Assembly: GCA_020744425.1 (NCBI GenBank)
Contig: JAGMUV010000018.1
Location: 620,001 to 684,000, forward strand
Length of the DNA stretch: 64,000 nt
Direction of reading: 5' to 3'
Source: Dactylonectria macrodidyma
Lineage: Eukaryota; Ascomycota; Sordariomycetes; Hypocreales; Nectriaceae
Shown: positions 23,635 to 34,831 of the stretch, piece after piece
Numbering within the stretch: position 1 is the stretch's first letter
How the letters are laid out: every line of letters starts with the position of its first letter
Notes under the pieces: generated by a model
Seen by the model: the letters and a program-made list of their open reading frames with translations, nothing else
Databases searched by the model: none
What the model was told of the DNA's origin: nothing
Translations under genes and position numbers: made by a program

Positions 23635-24576
23635 ATGGGTTCCTTCCTGAGCAAGAGCGTCAGTTTTCATCCTGATACCGACATTCCGTCTCTGAAAGGG
23701 AAGGTCATCCTTGTGACTGGTGGCAACAGCGGCTTGGGCAAGCAGTCGATTCTTGAGCTTGCCAAGCATAATCCTCAGGAGATATTGCTTGGTGCCCGCA
23801 GCCACAAGAAGGCCGAAGAAGCGATCAACGACATTAGATCGCAGGTACCCAATGCCCCGCCAATCAAGCCTCTCCAAATGGACCTCGCCTCCTTCGAATC
23901 TATTCACGAAGCTGCCAAGTCTTTCCGCCAGCAATCTGATCGACTCGACATCCTACTCCTTAACGCCGGAATCATGTCTGTCCCTGATGGGATGACCAAG
24001 GATGGATATGAGATACAGTTCGGCACGAATCATATGGGTCACGCTCTCTTATCCAAGCTGTTGTTGCCAACCCTCTTGAAAACAGCCGAACAACCTGGTT
24101 CTGACGTACGTATCGTTGTCCTGTCGTCGTCTGCCCACCAGTATGCACCAAAAAAGGACGGCATCACATTCAGTACCCTTAAAACAACGGCCAGGGAGAT
24201 TAGCACTATTACACGATACGGGCAGAGCAAGCTGGCCAACATTCTCTTTGCACAAGAGTTTGGCCGACGATATCCTCAGATCAAGGTGCCTTCAATCATG
24301 CCGGGGCTCGTGAATACCAACTTGGCCAACACAATGAGTGACAATAGCTTTGTCATGCGGATAGCCTGGAAGGTCACTGCTGCTGTGATCGGTGTTGATG
24401 TGCAGACTGGCGCCCTTAACCAGCTATGGGCTTCCACTGCTGCGAACGTCAAGTCAGGCGAGTACTACACTCCTGTCGGCAAGACTGGCCAAGGAAAGAG
24501 GTGGACAAATAACCCAGAGTTGGCAAAGAAGCTCTGGGACTGGACTGAAGAGGAACTCGAGAGGGAGAAGGTCTAA
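23635..24576 (+). CDS. Short-chain dehydrogenase/reductase (SDR), paralogue A
   Basis: Intronless, 313 aa from ATG 23635 (MGSFLSKSVSF); an in-frame ATG at 23623 would add four residues. The cofactor motif is ILVTGGNSGLGKQS, followed by LLLNAGIMSV (NAG motif), the catalytic serine in VVLSSSAHQY, and YGQSK as the YxxxK pair. The C-terminus KLWDWTEEELERE matches the SDR at 35495. It should oxidise or reduce an alcohol/carbonyl with NAD(P); the retinol-dehydrogenase-like fungal group has broad substrates. Two CGGCCG palindromes lie in its promoter, which ties it to the regulon described in the findings. Confidence 0.92.
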   Translation: MGSFLSKSVSFHPDTDIPSLKGKVILVTGGNSGLGKQSILELAKHNPQEILLGARSHKKAEEAINDIRSQVPNAPPIKPLQMDLASFESIHEAAKSFRQQSDRLDILLLNAGIMSVPDGMTKDGYEIQFGTNHMGHALLSKLLLPTLLKTAEQPGSDVRIVVLSSSAHQYAPKKDGITFSTLKTTAREISTITRYGQSKLANILFAQEFGRRYPQIKVPSIMPGLVNTNLANTMSDNSFVMRIAWKVTAAVIGVDVQTGALNQLWASTAANVKSGEYYTPVGKTGQGKRWTNNPELAKKLWDWTEEELEREKV

Positions 24577-24961
24577 GTAACTTGCAGCGTGTTGAGCTAT
24601 TAAAGCATTTTGGATATTTGAGGATCGTCCCATTTGGTCTAGTCACATTCTTTTCCAAGTTATTCCTCGCCTGTTCTCACCTTGAATTCTTTTCTTATGT
24701 ACCCTAGTTACGCGCAGAATTGAAGGGTTACTAATCTAGCATTTCTTAGTATGCAGGTCATGCATAATTATAGATCAACAAATTTACTCTTGATCTATCC
24801 TCCGAGATGCGTTGTTGAATGTACGTGCTATGTCATTTGCTCGAGAATGTCTTGGCCAAGTTACGGGTTATGTTTGGCTTTGGCTAGATAATGTGCTCCC
24901 GGTGTCTGGGTTCCCTGACACGAGACTTGTGTTCAAGCTGCCATCCATGGCGCAGCTGCTA
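24577..24961. other. Convergent 3' intergenic region
   Basis: About 385 bp between convergent gene ends, AT-rich, nothing recognised. Confidence 0.5.
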
Positions 24962-26929
24962 CTACATGCCCACCCCAGAAGCCAGCAGACTTGTGGTGTT
25001 GTGGTACTCTTCAAGCCTCAAGTACTCTCTCGAGAGTTTCCAGCGTTCACCTATCCAATTGAGGCATCTCTCCATATCGGCCAGGCGGGCTCGGACCAAA
25101 TCGTCGCCTCCTTCCCGGCAGATCCAGTGGAACATGACCATAACGCAATACAGAATGTCCAGAGAGAAGGGACAGAGAGTTCCAAGCTCTTCTACACTCC
25201 CACGCCTCATCTCACTGATGATGTCCATGACCTTCATCGCAACACTGTGAACCCGGTCGTTGACGATCTCGATGATATTAACAGCCCGGATCTGAAACCC
25301 GAGTTCGTCGGCAGTCTTCGCCTCTGCTGAGGGCGTGTAGCCTGGCCCTTGGCGTATTTTCTGCGGACAGCAGTAGGGGTCGATTAGTATAAACAAGGCT
25401 GACCAGGCCAGACAGCGAGGGGCGAGATGATGAAGGTTGCTCGCAGTAACCTTGGCCATCGGTAGCTCTGCCTCAAGGGTTGTAATGAAGCCGCAGAGCT
25501 CACCGGCAAGGGCGTACACATGGGCCATGGTGGAGGCTTGCGTTGGTGCGGCGTTCTGCCTAGAGGTCGTCAAGCAGCGGCTGATTAAAACCGCAGACTG
25601 GCAATCTCGGGCAAACTGCGGTTGGGAAACAGCAAGGGGCGTTGTAAGCGGGCGACTGATGGCTCGGAGCGGATCTCCTTCGTTCTGGGCATGGTTGTCA
25701 GTGTCATGTTCCGGACGGCGTCACGTTCCGTGCGGCAGGGACCAGGTTCTAGTCTTTTACCCAGGCAGCATCATCCACGGGAAGAGAGGCCGTTTCGACA
25801 GGCTCGGGGGCAGAAAACCTTCCCCTGCTTCCAAGGGCAATGACTCTGTCGAGAATGTAGATGCCCCACCGGACTCGCCTCCTCTCTTCAGCCTCCGTCC
25901 AGGTCGTCTGCTCGTTTGATCGATGTAAGCGTCCGAACAGTAGGCCAAAGAAGGGAAAGTTAACATGCGCATTTATCCATGAGGTCACAGTCCTCTCTAT
26001 CAGACGTGATTCCCAGCAGATCCGCATACCGAGCGCAGGCCCTGACGGTCATCCACGCAGCCGGGTAGATGCCATGGCTGTATTCGTACAGAGCAACGAG
26101 GATCATCGCCTGAAGACAGAAAATAGACACCTCACCTCTTGATTCGAAGAGGGCCAGGAAATTCTGCGACAGGCTATACAATGACCTGGCTGACGGGCAA
26201 TCCCCGGGTGGTGAGGTGACCAACCTCATCGCAAGGAACAACATGGCGAGGTCCGGGCCACTGTTCCTCAGGGGGATGCCGAGCTCAATGCGCTTCTTGG
26301 AGACGATGGGCATCCAGGCATGGACTGTTTTGAAATACAGACTTGCGATCTCCACAACGTTATTTTCCTGGGTCAGTATGCCGAGGACGTCCTACCGCAT
26401 TGTGAGAACGGGGCACTAGGCCAAGCAGGCACAGATACGGGATTCAGGGAGCAGTCACCAGGGGAATCTGAATGAGCGGTGCAGGCAGCCGCATACCGGC
26501 GTTTTTGAAACAGTCAACGTCGAGGAACAGAGCCGAAGGAAACCCATTCGCCGGCTCGCTGGAGTTGGCATCGGTCCGAGCGGACGGAGCCGCCGGAGCG
26601 GACGGACTCGCTATGCTGCTGCTACTGGTCGTGCCGTGATTTCTGCTCCCCGAGATGCTACCCGTGGGGACACTATCGGCAGTGGTGTTGCCGCTGGTCA
26701 CGGTGCGGCTCAGCCGATCCTCCAGCTCGGATAGCCGGGCCAGCAAGGCAGCAAAGTCAGATGCGGATGGGGGCGACGGCTGGGCATCCACATCGTAGTC
26801 GCAATGGCGGCGGGTGCGGGAGCAGAGGCCGCATTCGGGGAGCGTCTTGTCGCACTTCCGCTTGCCCTTACGGCAAGCCGTGCAGGCCAGCGGGGCTCGT
26901 GGCTGGTGTGGCATATCCTGAGTGGACAT
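24962..26929 (-). CDS. Zn2Cys6 transcription factor of the oxidoreductase cluster, with an unexplained frame jump
   Basis: Exon 1 is 26929-26459 from MSTQDMPHQPR; the zinc cluster is ACTACRKGKRKC then ECGLCSRTRRHC, followed by a short coiled segment LLARLSELEDRLSR. A 91-nt intron leads to exon 2 from 26367 (ENNVVEIASLYFKTVHAWMP). The middle homology domain continues as ACARYADLLGI and, one frame over, TWTEAEERRRVRWGIYILDR. Between about 25960 and 26035 the frame changes by one base and I found no convincing GT-AG intron that does it, so a frameshift is possible. An intron at 25760-25685 then gives AAW-NEGDPLRAISRPL, and the last exon runs to 24962. Four GCGGCCGC palindromes sit in its upstream region, which suggests it may bind them and regulate itself. 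Confidence 0.75.
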
Positions 26930-26989
26930 TTGAGAAGAAAGCCTTGAACGGAGGAGGAAATCCCGGAAGCCATGAACACGCACGGCCGA

Positions 26990-26999
26990 TGCGGCCGCA
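26990..26999. promoter_or_regulatory. Palindrome TGCGGCCGCA, site 3
   Basis: Perfect 10-bp palindrome 61 bp upstream of the ATG of the Zn2Cys6 gene at 26929, in the region shared with the SDR at 27909. Confidence 0.65.
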
Positions 27000-27228
27000 A
27001 ACGGGAGTGTTGAGGTTCTTATATTATCTCCCCTTATTTCAGTTTTCAGTATTGGGGGGTTATTGGTCGGCAGTTGCCGCGGTCGGGCCTTCAGGCTCCT
27101 GACCGTCAACGCCACAGGGCTTAGCAAGAAGAGGAGAGTTAGGGGATTGTACGAGGATAGGATGACTAGGTCTAATAAACCATGGCACTGGCAGATACTA
27201 TGTAAGATAGGTAAGATAGGGTGGGAAA

Positions 27229-27238
27229 TGCGGCCGCA
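27229..27238. promoter_or_regulatory. Palindrome TGCGGCCGCA, site 4
   Basis: Perfect 10-bp palindrome in the divergent promoter between the regulator (26929) and the SDR (27909). Confidence 0.65.
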
Positions 27239-27333
27239 CCCTCTTTCATGTGGGCCAGGTTTCCTGGCAGGAAATGCCGTGCCGTAGGGTGCGCTTCGGC
27301 GGGTTTTCTCCAGGCAAGTGGCCACGCGGGGAG

Positions 27334-27343
27334 CGCGGCCGCA
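27334..27343. promoter_or_regulatory. Palindrome core CGCGGCCGCA, site 5
   Basis: GCGGCCGC core at 27335-27342 in the same divergent promoter, about 100 bp from site 4. Confidence 0.6.
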
Positions 27344-27465
27344 CGCCCGCCAGGATGGGCTCGCCAGGACCCTTTTCATCTTCGTCCCGGGCGCCGACCA
27401 GGCTGGGAAACGGCATTCCTGCTAATTAGCTACCACAACAATTCGCGGCGTGGGGCCGCAGGGCG

Positions 27466-27475
27466 AGCGGCCGCT
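27466..27475. promoter_or_regulatory. Palindrome AGCGGCCGCT, site 6
   Basis: Perfect 10-bp palindrome with different outer bases, about 435 bp upstream of the SDR start at 27909. Confidence 0.6.
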
Positions 27476-27908
27476 GCTGTGTCAGGATCCTGCCACCAGT
27501 GCTTCTGGGACTGCGGCCTGGCGGCCCATCATGGCCTCCCATCGTACGGGATGGCGGGCCACGGGCACCAAGACGCCTCGCCCTTAGGCATCTTGTGAAA
27601 GACTTTGATGCAACTTTTTCTTTGGAGCGGCACGTCGATCCTCGCGCTCACTGGCACCTTTCTACGTCCCGAGGTTGGTGCGAGACGATATCTAGCGCTG
27701 ACCCGACTCGACAGCGTAGGATGAATCTGGAACCCTGTGTCCCTTCCCCCGCCGTCGATGCATTATAACTAGCATGCTTCTCACCATTCTCAAGGGGCGT
27801 CCGATGCAGCCTGCACTCTCTCCAGTGCTTCGGCGGATCCAGACAACCTGACCGATTTAATTATCAAATAATTACAACAGACTACCAACAGCCTCTCAAC
27901 CCTTCACA

Positions 27909-29144
27909 ATGAGTCTTAACTTAAGCATGAGGTGCAGCTCGGTCCTTCCCAGCAAGGCCACGCTGACTGAGAAGAACCTGGCGGATCAGAGTAGCAAGGT
28001 TTGTCGCGAGTTTCCTCGTGCCGCCGACAAGCCGTCGATTCTAATCATGCGTATCGTCTAGGTTTTCATGGTCACGGGCGGCTCCGGCGGACTCGGCAAA
28101 TTGCTCGTCGAAATACTCTATCAGCACAACGCCAAGGTCTACATCGCCGCTCGGTCCGAGTCAAAGACCAAGGGGGTCATCGACGAGATAACGGCGGCGC
28201 ACCCGTCTTCCAAGGGAGAGTTGATCTTCCTAAGCCTCCAACTTGACGATCTACCAACCATCAAGAAGACGTCCGAGGACTTCTTGGCCCGCGAGAGTCG
28301 ACTGGACGTCTTGTGGAACAACGCGGGCGTGATGATTCCCCCCCAGGGCTCCAAGACAAAGCAGGGCTATGAGCTTCAGTACGGAGTGAACAACATCGCA
28401 CATTTCCTCCTCACCCATTTCCTCCGCCCCGCGCTCGAGGCCGCCGCGCGCACGGCGCCAAAGGACTCGGTTCGTGTCATCTGGGTTGCTTCCAGCGCCG
28501 CGGACGCTGCGCCTAACCCGGCTATCGACCTTACCAATATGGACTATCATCGCGAGGAGGGCCCCTGGATGAAGTACTCTCGCAGCAAGGCCGCCAGCGT
28601 GGTGCACTCAGCCGAGTTCGCGAGGAGGACAAAGGGGACGGGAATTATTAGTCTGGTGAGCTCGTTGCTGCGTACAAGCGCCAGTTTTTGTCTTTATCAT
28701 GGTGACTGATGACATGTCGCAGGCTCTCAATCCCGGCAATTTCGTGACGAATCTCCAGCAGAACATGTCCACGATGGAGCTTGCCATGTTTGTGCGTTCT
28801 CCCAGAAAACAACAACAGCTCCGACTGTTTCTACTTGCGTGTTTCCACATAATTATACTAATACTGCGCGTAAAGAAACTCATCAGCTCGGAGCCGAAGA
28901 ACGGCGCTTACACTGAGCTTTTCGCTGGCCTCAGTGACACCATCACCGAGGTTAACAATGGCGGATGGGGTGAGCTACTACTCCTCGGGTGCCTGTACGG
29001 CCCACGGCGAAACTTGCTCGCTGACATGAATTCCCAGTCTCGCCATTTGGAAAGATCGAGACGGTCCGAAAGGATATGGTGGACCCAGAGCTCGGAGGCA
29101 AGTTCTGGGAATGGAGTGAGGAGCAGGTCAAGCCCTACTTGTAG
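27909..29144 (+). CDS. Short-chain dehydrogenase/reductase (SDR), paralogue B
   Basis: Five exons, 27909-27998, 28062-28655, 28723-28791, 28876-28969 and 29038-29144, add to 318 codons (317 aa). Introns are 63, 67, 84 and 68 nt. The cofactor motif VFMVTGGSGGLGK is completed at the first junction. Further motifs are LWNNAGVMIPP, the catalytic serine in VIWVASSAADAA and YSRSK as YxxxK. The last exons give GAYTELFAGLSD, NGGWVSPFGKIE and FWEWSEEQVKPYL, as in fungal retinol-dehydrogenase-like SDRs. Its promoter is shared with the Zn2Cys6 gene at 26929 and contains four palindromes. Substrate unknown. Confidence 0.9.
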
Positions 29145-29245
29145 GCTGAATCCACTGGGGCAGCGTACTGGTGCGATTGCTTGTGGGTGCCGTAGAATAT
29201 GGGGGCCTTATTCGCCTCCTCCCGTAGAATGTCTGAAGCTGATCT

Positions 29246-29449
29246 ATCTCCCTTGGTCACACCCATGATATCGTCATGTTCAACTGCTACGTCGGGTATA
29301 TTTCTTGATGGCGGTGCTAAATAGCCGAAGATGGTGACTAAAAGGCCATCTCCCTTGGTCACACCCATGATATCGTCATGTTCAACTGCTACGTCGGGTA
29401 TATTTCTTGATGGCGGTGCTAAATAGCCGAAGATGGTGACTAAAAGGCC
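29246..29449. repeat. Perfect tandem duplication, 102-bp unit, two copies
   Basis: Copies at 29246-29347 and 29348-29449 appear identical base for base. The unit starts ATCTCCCTTGGTCAC and ends CTAAAAGGCC. The length is a multiple of three, so the antisense frame stays open across it, but no gene is recognised. Identity between copies suggests a recent duplication in the 3' flank of the SDR. Confidence 0.92.
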
Positions 29450-29671
29450 ATCAGGGCTCATGGAGGTTCTTTTGATGATGGCGTCTTGATTGCCGGGAGG
29501 TTCGGACGCTTCAGGTGCAAGCCAAAGCCGTTGACACTCCTCAATGATGCATCTCCTTCTATTGGCGCGGAGTTTGCCGGGATTGCGAGGTGTAACGCGG
29601 GCTTGCTATGAATCGGGCACCTTAACTCCCTTAAAAGTGGCCAAATTTACCCATCCACGACTGTTCCTAGA

Positions 29672-29681
29672 CGCGGCCGCA
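29672..29681. promoter_or_regulatory. Palindrome core CGCGGCCGCA, site 7
   Basis: GCGGCCGC core at 29673-29680, about 560 bp upstream of the aldehyde dehydrogenase start. Confidence 0.6.
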
Positions 29682-30017
29682 TTCACCGCCCACAACGAAT
29701 ACTGAGGACGGGCATCTGTATGGTACCTAAGGTGGATGGCGTGGCTTTTCGATGCACTTCATAGACACGACAGGGGACTTCACTCTGCTCAAGGCTGAAC
29801 TCAAAATGAACAAACTTTAACTGTCGGACTTGTCCTGTCCGAGAATCCGCTTCATAGCGTGCTCGGTAAATGTCTGCATCATGAACACGAAGTGTCGGGG
29901 TTGCACAAGACTACCTCCTAGCGCAAAAGGCCGGGGTAACATATTGAGTACAGACCTGGCCCACCGCACCTCGCGTGAATCATGCACAAACTCTACCACT
30001 CAGACAATGGGCTGAGG

Positions 30018-30027
30018 CGCGGCCGCA
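30018..30027. promoter_or_regulatory. Palindrome core CGCGGCCGCA, site 8
   Basis: GCGGCCGC core at 30019-30026, about 215 bp upstream of the aldehyde dehydrogenase start; same outer bases as sites 5 and 7. Confidence 0.65.
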
Positions 30028-30239
30028 CATGTCCGCACCTGATCGTAGCCATTCGGCGTTGACTGTCAGCCCGTAAAAGTGATGCCTTCTGGTGATGCAG
30101 TCGCCGATATACTTAAGTCTAACTAGCATCAACTCATTGCGGACGGCATCACCCCGATTTTACAGTCAGCAGCAAACCATTCTTATCTCACTCGATCTTC
30201 TCACACTAAACTTCCTACCTACCTCTCCTTAGTACCAAC

Positions 30240-31894
30240 ATGTCTAAGGACAATCAAGCAAGTGGCACAAAGGCCGGCGAGACTGAGGCGTTTCCTTGGA
30301 GTACTGAGAACATTCCGAACAAGCTATTCATAAACAATGAGGTATGACGCGAAATCTCCAAACACGGCATACCTCGCTGCTGGCCTCCTATGACGGAGTT
30401 TCAAATTATTAACGCACTCAGTACGTCGATGCCAAGAGCGGCCGTAAGTTCGAAGTCGTCAACCCAAAAAACGAATCCTTGGTCTCCAACGAGGTGCCAC
30501 TTGCTGGTGAAGAAGATGTCGAAAGGGCTGTGGAGGCAGCGGAGGCCGCGTTCCCCGCGTGGCGCAAGACTACAGCGACTACTCGCCGCGACTGCCTGCT
30601 GAAGCTGGCGGACCTCATAGAGAAACACCAAGCTACCTTGGTCGCCCTCACGAGGTTGACCCTGGGCATGCCGGTGCAGCCTTTTGGTGGCATGGAGCTA
30701 GGTATGGCCATCGATGCATTCCGCTATTTCGCTGGATGGACGGACAAGCTCGCGGGAGAATCTTTCCCGCAAGACGACGGTTTCCTTAAGATCATTCGGC
30801 ACGAACCGCTCGGCGTCACTGCTGGAATTGTGCCCTGGAACGGTCCGATGGGCATGACGGGACAAAAAGCCGGCCCCGCCCTGGCTACTGGCAACTGCTT
30901 TATTCTCAAACCGTCTGAGAAGACGCCTTTGGCGTCTCTAGCTCTCGGGGCTCTCATCAAGGAGGCTGGATTTCCTCCTGGTGTCTTTCAAGTCCTATCT
31001 GGCGACGGCTCAACAGGCGCCCTGCTCGCCAGTCATATGAGGGTTAGAAAGGTATCCTTTACGGGCTCCACTATGACGGGCCGCAAGATCCAGCAGATGG
31101 CTGCACAGAGTAACTTGAAGCGAGTTACTCTCGAGCTAGGTGGAAAGAGCCCGGCTATTGTCTTCGACGATGCGAATATTGACAACGCAGTTACGTGGTG
31201 CGTGAATTGTATCACGGCAAACTCGGGACAGGCCTGCTTCGCGGCTAGTCGTGTCTATGTGCAAGAGGGGGTCTACGATAAGTTTGTTGCCAAGTATCAA
31301 GCCGCCATGGAGGAGAGAGCAGCTACAATGGGAGACCCGGATGTGCCCGGAACGCTGGTTGGTCCTGTTGTTGATGTGCTTCAGTTTGAGAGAATCAAGG
31401 GCTTTCTCGAGACCGGGAAGAAGGAGGGCAAGGTTTTGACGGGAGGGGAGGCAGCTCAGGGGCCGGTGAGTCGTCACTTAAAACCAATGAGAAGCCTAGA
31501 GATGCGCGAGGCTGACAAACGAGCAATTCAGGGCTACTTCATCAAACCTACTATTTTCGAGGGCGTTCACAAGGACGCTGAGATCGTCCGCAAGGAGATC
31601 TTTGGACCTGTGGCGGTTCTCAATAAATTCAGCACCGAGGAGGAGATTATCGAGCTCGCCAACGATTCAAACTACGGCCTCATGGCGGGCATCTTTACTC
31701 AAGATGTCAACCGCGCTATGCGCCTGGCGAGCTTGATGGACTCTGGGAACGTCGGTATTAACTGCATCAGTATGGTTTTCATCAACGCCCCGTTCGGCGG
31801 CACTAAAGAGAGCGGGATTGGTCGAGAGAACGGTAGGGACGTGCTGCTCGCGTTCACGGAGCCCAAGACTGTGTTCATCAACTTGACTTATTAG
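30240..31894 (+). CDS. NAD(P)-dependent aldehyde dehydrogenase
   Basis: Three exons, 30240-30341, 30422-31465 and 31532-31894, give 502 aa, the usual ALDH length. The second intron (66 nt) has a proper GTGAGT...TTCAG but is a multiple of three without a stop, so its retention would add 22 residues just before GYFIKPTIFE. Landmarks are GVTAGIVPWNGPM, NCFILKPSEKTP, the nucleotide-binding VSFTGSTMTGR, the general base in VTLELGGKSP and the catalytic cysteine in NSGQACFAASR. EIFGPVAVLNKF and PFGGTKESGIGRENG follow. It oxidises aldehydes to acids in the cytosol. With the neighbouring SDR and ADH enzymes it could complete an alcohol-to-acid route. Two palindromes precede it. Confidence 0.95.
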
Positions 31895-32457
31895 CAAGCA
31901 TGCGGAACTGGTATGGTTGCGAGCTTGATAAAATTTCAATTGCCAGGCTATCGATCTCTCCTAACAGCAAAGAGACTGGGAAAAGGTTGAAAACAGGATT
32001 TGGTTGATTCCGCCGTACTACTGCCCGTCGTGATTTAGAGCGGAAGCCGTGCCTTGTCTCGTTATCATGTCAATGCCGAAGTGATGCGGCCTGATGAGCG
32101 TATAGCAACTATCAGGTTTAGATTTTGTATCACGCCCCACAGATAGGCTAGTTTCTTGTAGCTGACGAAGGTTATCTGTAAAACAGGCCCCCGAAGGTAC
32201 CTCCCTCCGCTCTGACCCGGGAAACCGGTCCGCCTTGGGGCCGTCTTCCTGCGGCCGACGGATAAGACAGTCATGACGATTCAGACCTTGCCTGACATAG
32301 CATACATTCTACGTAGTATTACGGAAGGGTGCCTCAAACTTTATCTTGCTTACATATTACTCCCAAATCTTTGACTAGTCTTTCCGTACTTCACCAACCT
32401 CCGATGGATGGCATTAAGTCGGTAGCAAGAAACAACCAACAATAGGGCGACCAGGAA
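31895..32457. other. Convergent 3' intergenic region
   Basis: About 560 bp between convergent genes. Nothing recognised; a GCGGCCGA near-match occurs at about 32253-32260. Confidence 0.5.
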
Positions 32458-34831
32458 TCAGAAGGAAAATGAAGTCAAGTTGCGGTCCATCATGAGCCCC
32501 ATCATAGCATCCCACTGCTCCGAGTCGTCTGTATCTAGAATCAGGTCATCACTAGTGCCCGAGGAAACCGTATTCCACCCGGCTGCAACAGATCCTGTGC
32601 TGATCTCCGCGAGGCTTTCGATGCTGCTGAATTGCGGAACCGTTTCGGGCAGTCGTGCTGCAAGTTCCAGCCTTGCCGCTTGCGTGCCTTGCTCGGCATG
32701 GAGTTTTCGGGCTTGGTGCAAAAGCTTGGAGACTGGATTCCAAAGCGGATCATCTTTCGCCTCTTTAGGCACTATGGCCAGATGAGTTTCCACCGCTGCC
32801 CAGGCGTGATCGAGAGCCGGCACCCATGGCTGGCTGCAGAGATGGCTGAGCACGATGCTGAGCGCGTGCCACTGCACAGAGCCCCGGAGCTGCCACGACC
32901 ACTGATGGAACGAAGTTTCAGTCAACAGGTCGGCCGACTGGTTTAGGATGGACGACGCGCTGTCTATCAGCCACGCTACATGGGTCTTGGCTGGGGGATC
33001 CTGACTGCTGCCTCCAGAATAAACGATTCGGTAGGATAGTGTGAGTTCATACTTGGCAAGAACGAGTCGTATCGAACGCTTGAGGAACAGCTGCGCAGGT
33101 GTACCGGAGTCAAATTTGTCGAAGTAATCCAGATTCAAACGCCTCGTGGTCTCTCGGCACAGCTTCAGCGCCTCCACCAGATCCATCCCACGCTTCGATT
33201 TCAATGCGGACAGCGAAGAGCTCGTACGCTGGGTCAGATGCCAAAGCTCCGACCGGATGAGAATGGGCGTGCTGTCAGTTATCTCATCCTTGGCAACAGG
33301 TGGCACCTTCATACCGGGATCGAGGTCGGCGTCGTTGACGTTGGTGGGAAGTTTTGTGTCGAACATCTCTTCGTGGAGGGAGGCCTCAGCAATTTGGTCG
33401 ACTCCGGAGCGTCCGTCAATAAACAAGATATTCCACCACAGTCGCCGTCGCATCTCAATGTTGAAAGGTCTCATGCCTGGGAAGTTCGACCCATCGCGGT
33501 GCAGCCCGGCTGACACCGCAACCCGAGCGAGCAGACCAGTCATCGACCAGACGTATTTCGGAGACTCCATGGTTTGAAGAGTATCAAGAAAGATGGAAAA
33601 TGCCTGGATTACATCGAGCTCCGTGGTGTTGATGAAGTCGGCGCGGGCGAGTGCGATTTCTGTGCCGGTGCGATACCGCGCGACAAGATCAGATTTTTCT
33701 GCATGCAACCTGATCTTGACCTTGTCTTCATCAGCCCTCCATGTCATAGGGAGAGCTGGGGGGAGGGGGGGGGAGGGGTCTCGGTTCGCTTACGTCTTCA
33801 TTACTCATAGAGTTGATAGCAGACATGGTGATGGCGAACATCAATGCCTCCATACCCGGAGTCATCCTGCTGAAATCACCTTGGAGGTCTTGGATTCTCT
33901 TCGCAAATGTTGGGACGTGCAACATCTTGCTGTAGCGGTCAACATTCTCAATGTAGATTTGCCAGATGAACTGAACTTGGGAGGGAAACGCATGAAGATC
34001 CTTCAGGGGCACATCTTGTGCCCGACTCTGCCAGAACAGGAAGAGTAGGGAGTCGTCCCGTCCTTGCCCGGTTAGGTGGCGGGGAATTGATCCGTTGAGG
34101 GAAGAAGTTTCAGCCGAATAAATATCTCCTTCCCTGTCATCATTGTCGAAGACTCGTTTGATTTGGTTGACCTGTATGTCCTAATGTGAATACAACCAAG
34201 GCCAAAGCATGTTGGCTGGGCAAGAGAACTCGGCCGGGAGCCCGGGGCTACATACTTCATCACGAAACGCGGCCCAAAACTGATTCCCGATATAGACACT
34301 TCCATTCTCATCGACGACGAGACGGCCGAGTTCTTCCCCAAGCCCCGCAGGATTGTCATCCAGCGTAGTACCACGGTTGTCGTTGCCAATCCCTTGACTG
34401 ACAAGCCCGGCACCATCTGACTCGGGGGAGCCCCGTTCTGTCTGCCTCTTGCTCCGGGTTGTCAAGATCTCCACGGCAGACTCTAGGTGTCGAAGGCGTG
34501 ATAGCAGATGAGCCTGCTTCCGTTTCGGCGTCTCGGCGCCGGTGCTGTCATGACGCGTCGCTCTTCTAGGGGCGGGGAAGACGCACTCGGTCAGGTTTCT
34601 TGTACAGCTCAAACAAGGGCTCCGGCGGTCGCATCGTACCTTACGCCGACGGCAGCCAAAACAACTCCGGGGCTGAATAGCAGGCTGCAGAGGCGCTGGG
34701 TCTGCTCCGGGTGAGGCTCCAACGGAGTCAGACATGTCAGAGTTAGCCATCTGCAACGATAATCGTTGAGGTTGCGAGAGATATCGCGGATTTTCTGACG
34801 AACAGGCTGGATGAGGGGACGACTTCAGCAT
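32458..34831 (-). CDS. Zn2Cys6 transcription factor, second regulator of the cluster
   Basis: Three exons, 34831-34256, 34180-33794 and 33720-32458, give 741 aa. ATG 34831 is the first in-frame ATG; ATG 34750 (MANSDMSDS) is equally possible. The zinc cluster SCFGCRRRKVRC then CLSCTRNLTEC has canonical spacing, followed by a coiled segment LLSRLRHLESAVEIL. Splicing restores FRDE-DIQVNQIKRVFDN and SNEDVKIRLHAEKSD. The fungal TF domain (PF04082 type) is clear: FIWQIYIENVDRYSKMLHVP, then RYRTGTEIALARADF, SAGLHRDGSNF and EMRRRLWWNILFIDGR. The second intron is C/G-homopolymer-rich. It is divergent from the SDR at 35495 with one palindrome between them, and so is the other candidate binder of that site. 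Confidence 0.9.

Larger units (their letters stand above)
29450..30239. promoter_or_regulatory. Promoter region of the aldehyde dehydrogenase
   Basis: About 790 bp carrying palindromes 7 and 8. A CT-rich stretch directly precedes the ATG. No gene is supported. Confidence 0.5.

Noticed and set aside
24812..25330. Plus-strand frame of 172 codons opposite the regulator at 24962-26929
   Set aside because: No family resemblance; the minus strand carries the C-terminal part of the Zn2Cys6 protein.
26444..27379. Longer N-terminus of the regulator, starting near 27379
   Set aside because: The added residues have no motif, and the zinc cluster normally lies close to the start; MSTQDMPHQPR at 26929 fits and leaves the palindromes in the promoter.
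29135..29461. Antisense open frame of 108 codons across the tandem duplication
   Set aside because: It stays open only because the duplicated unit is a multiple of three; it overlaps the SDR 3' end and shows no known motif.
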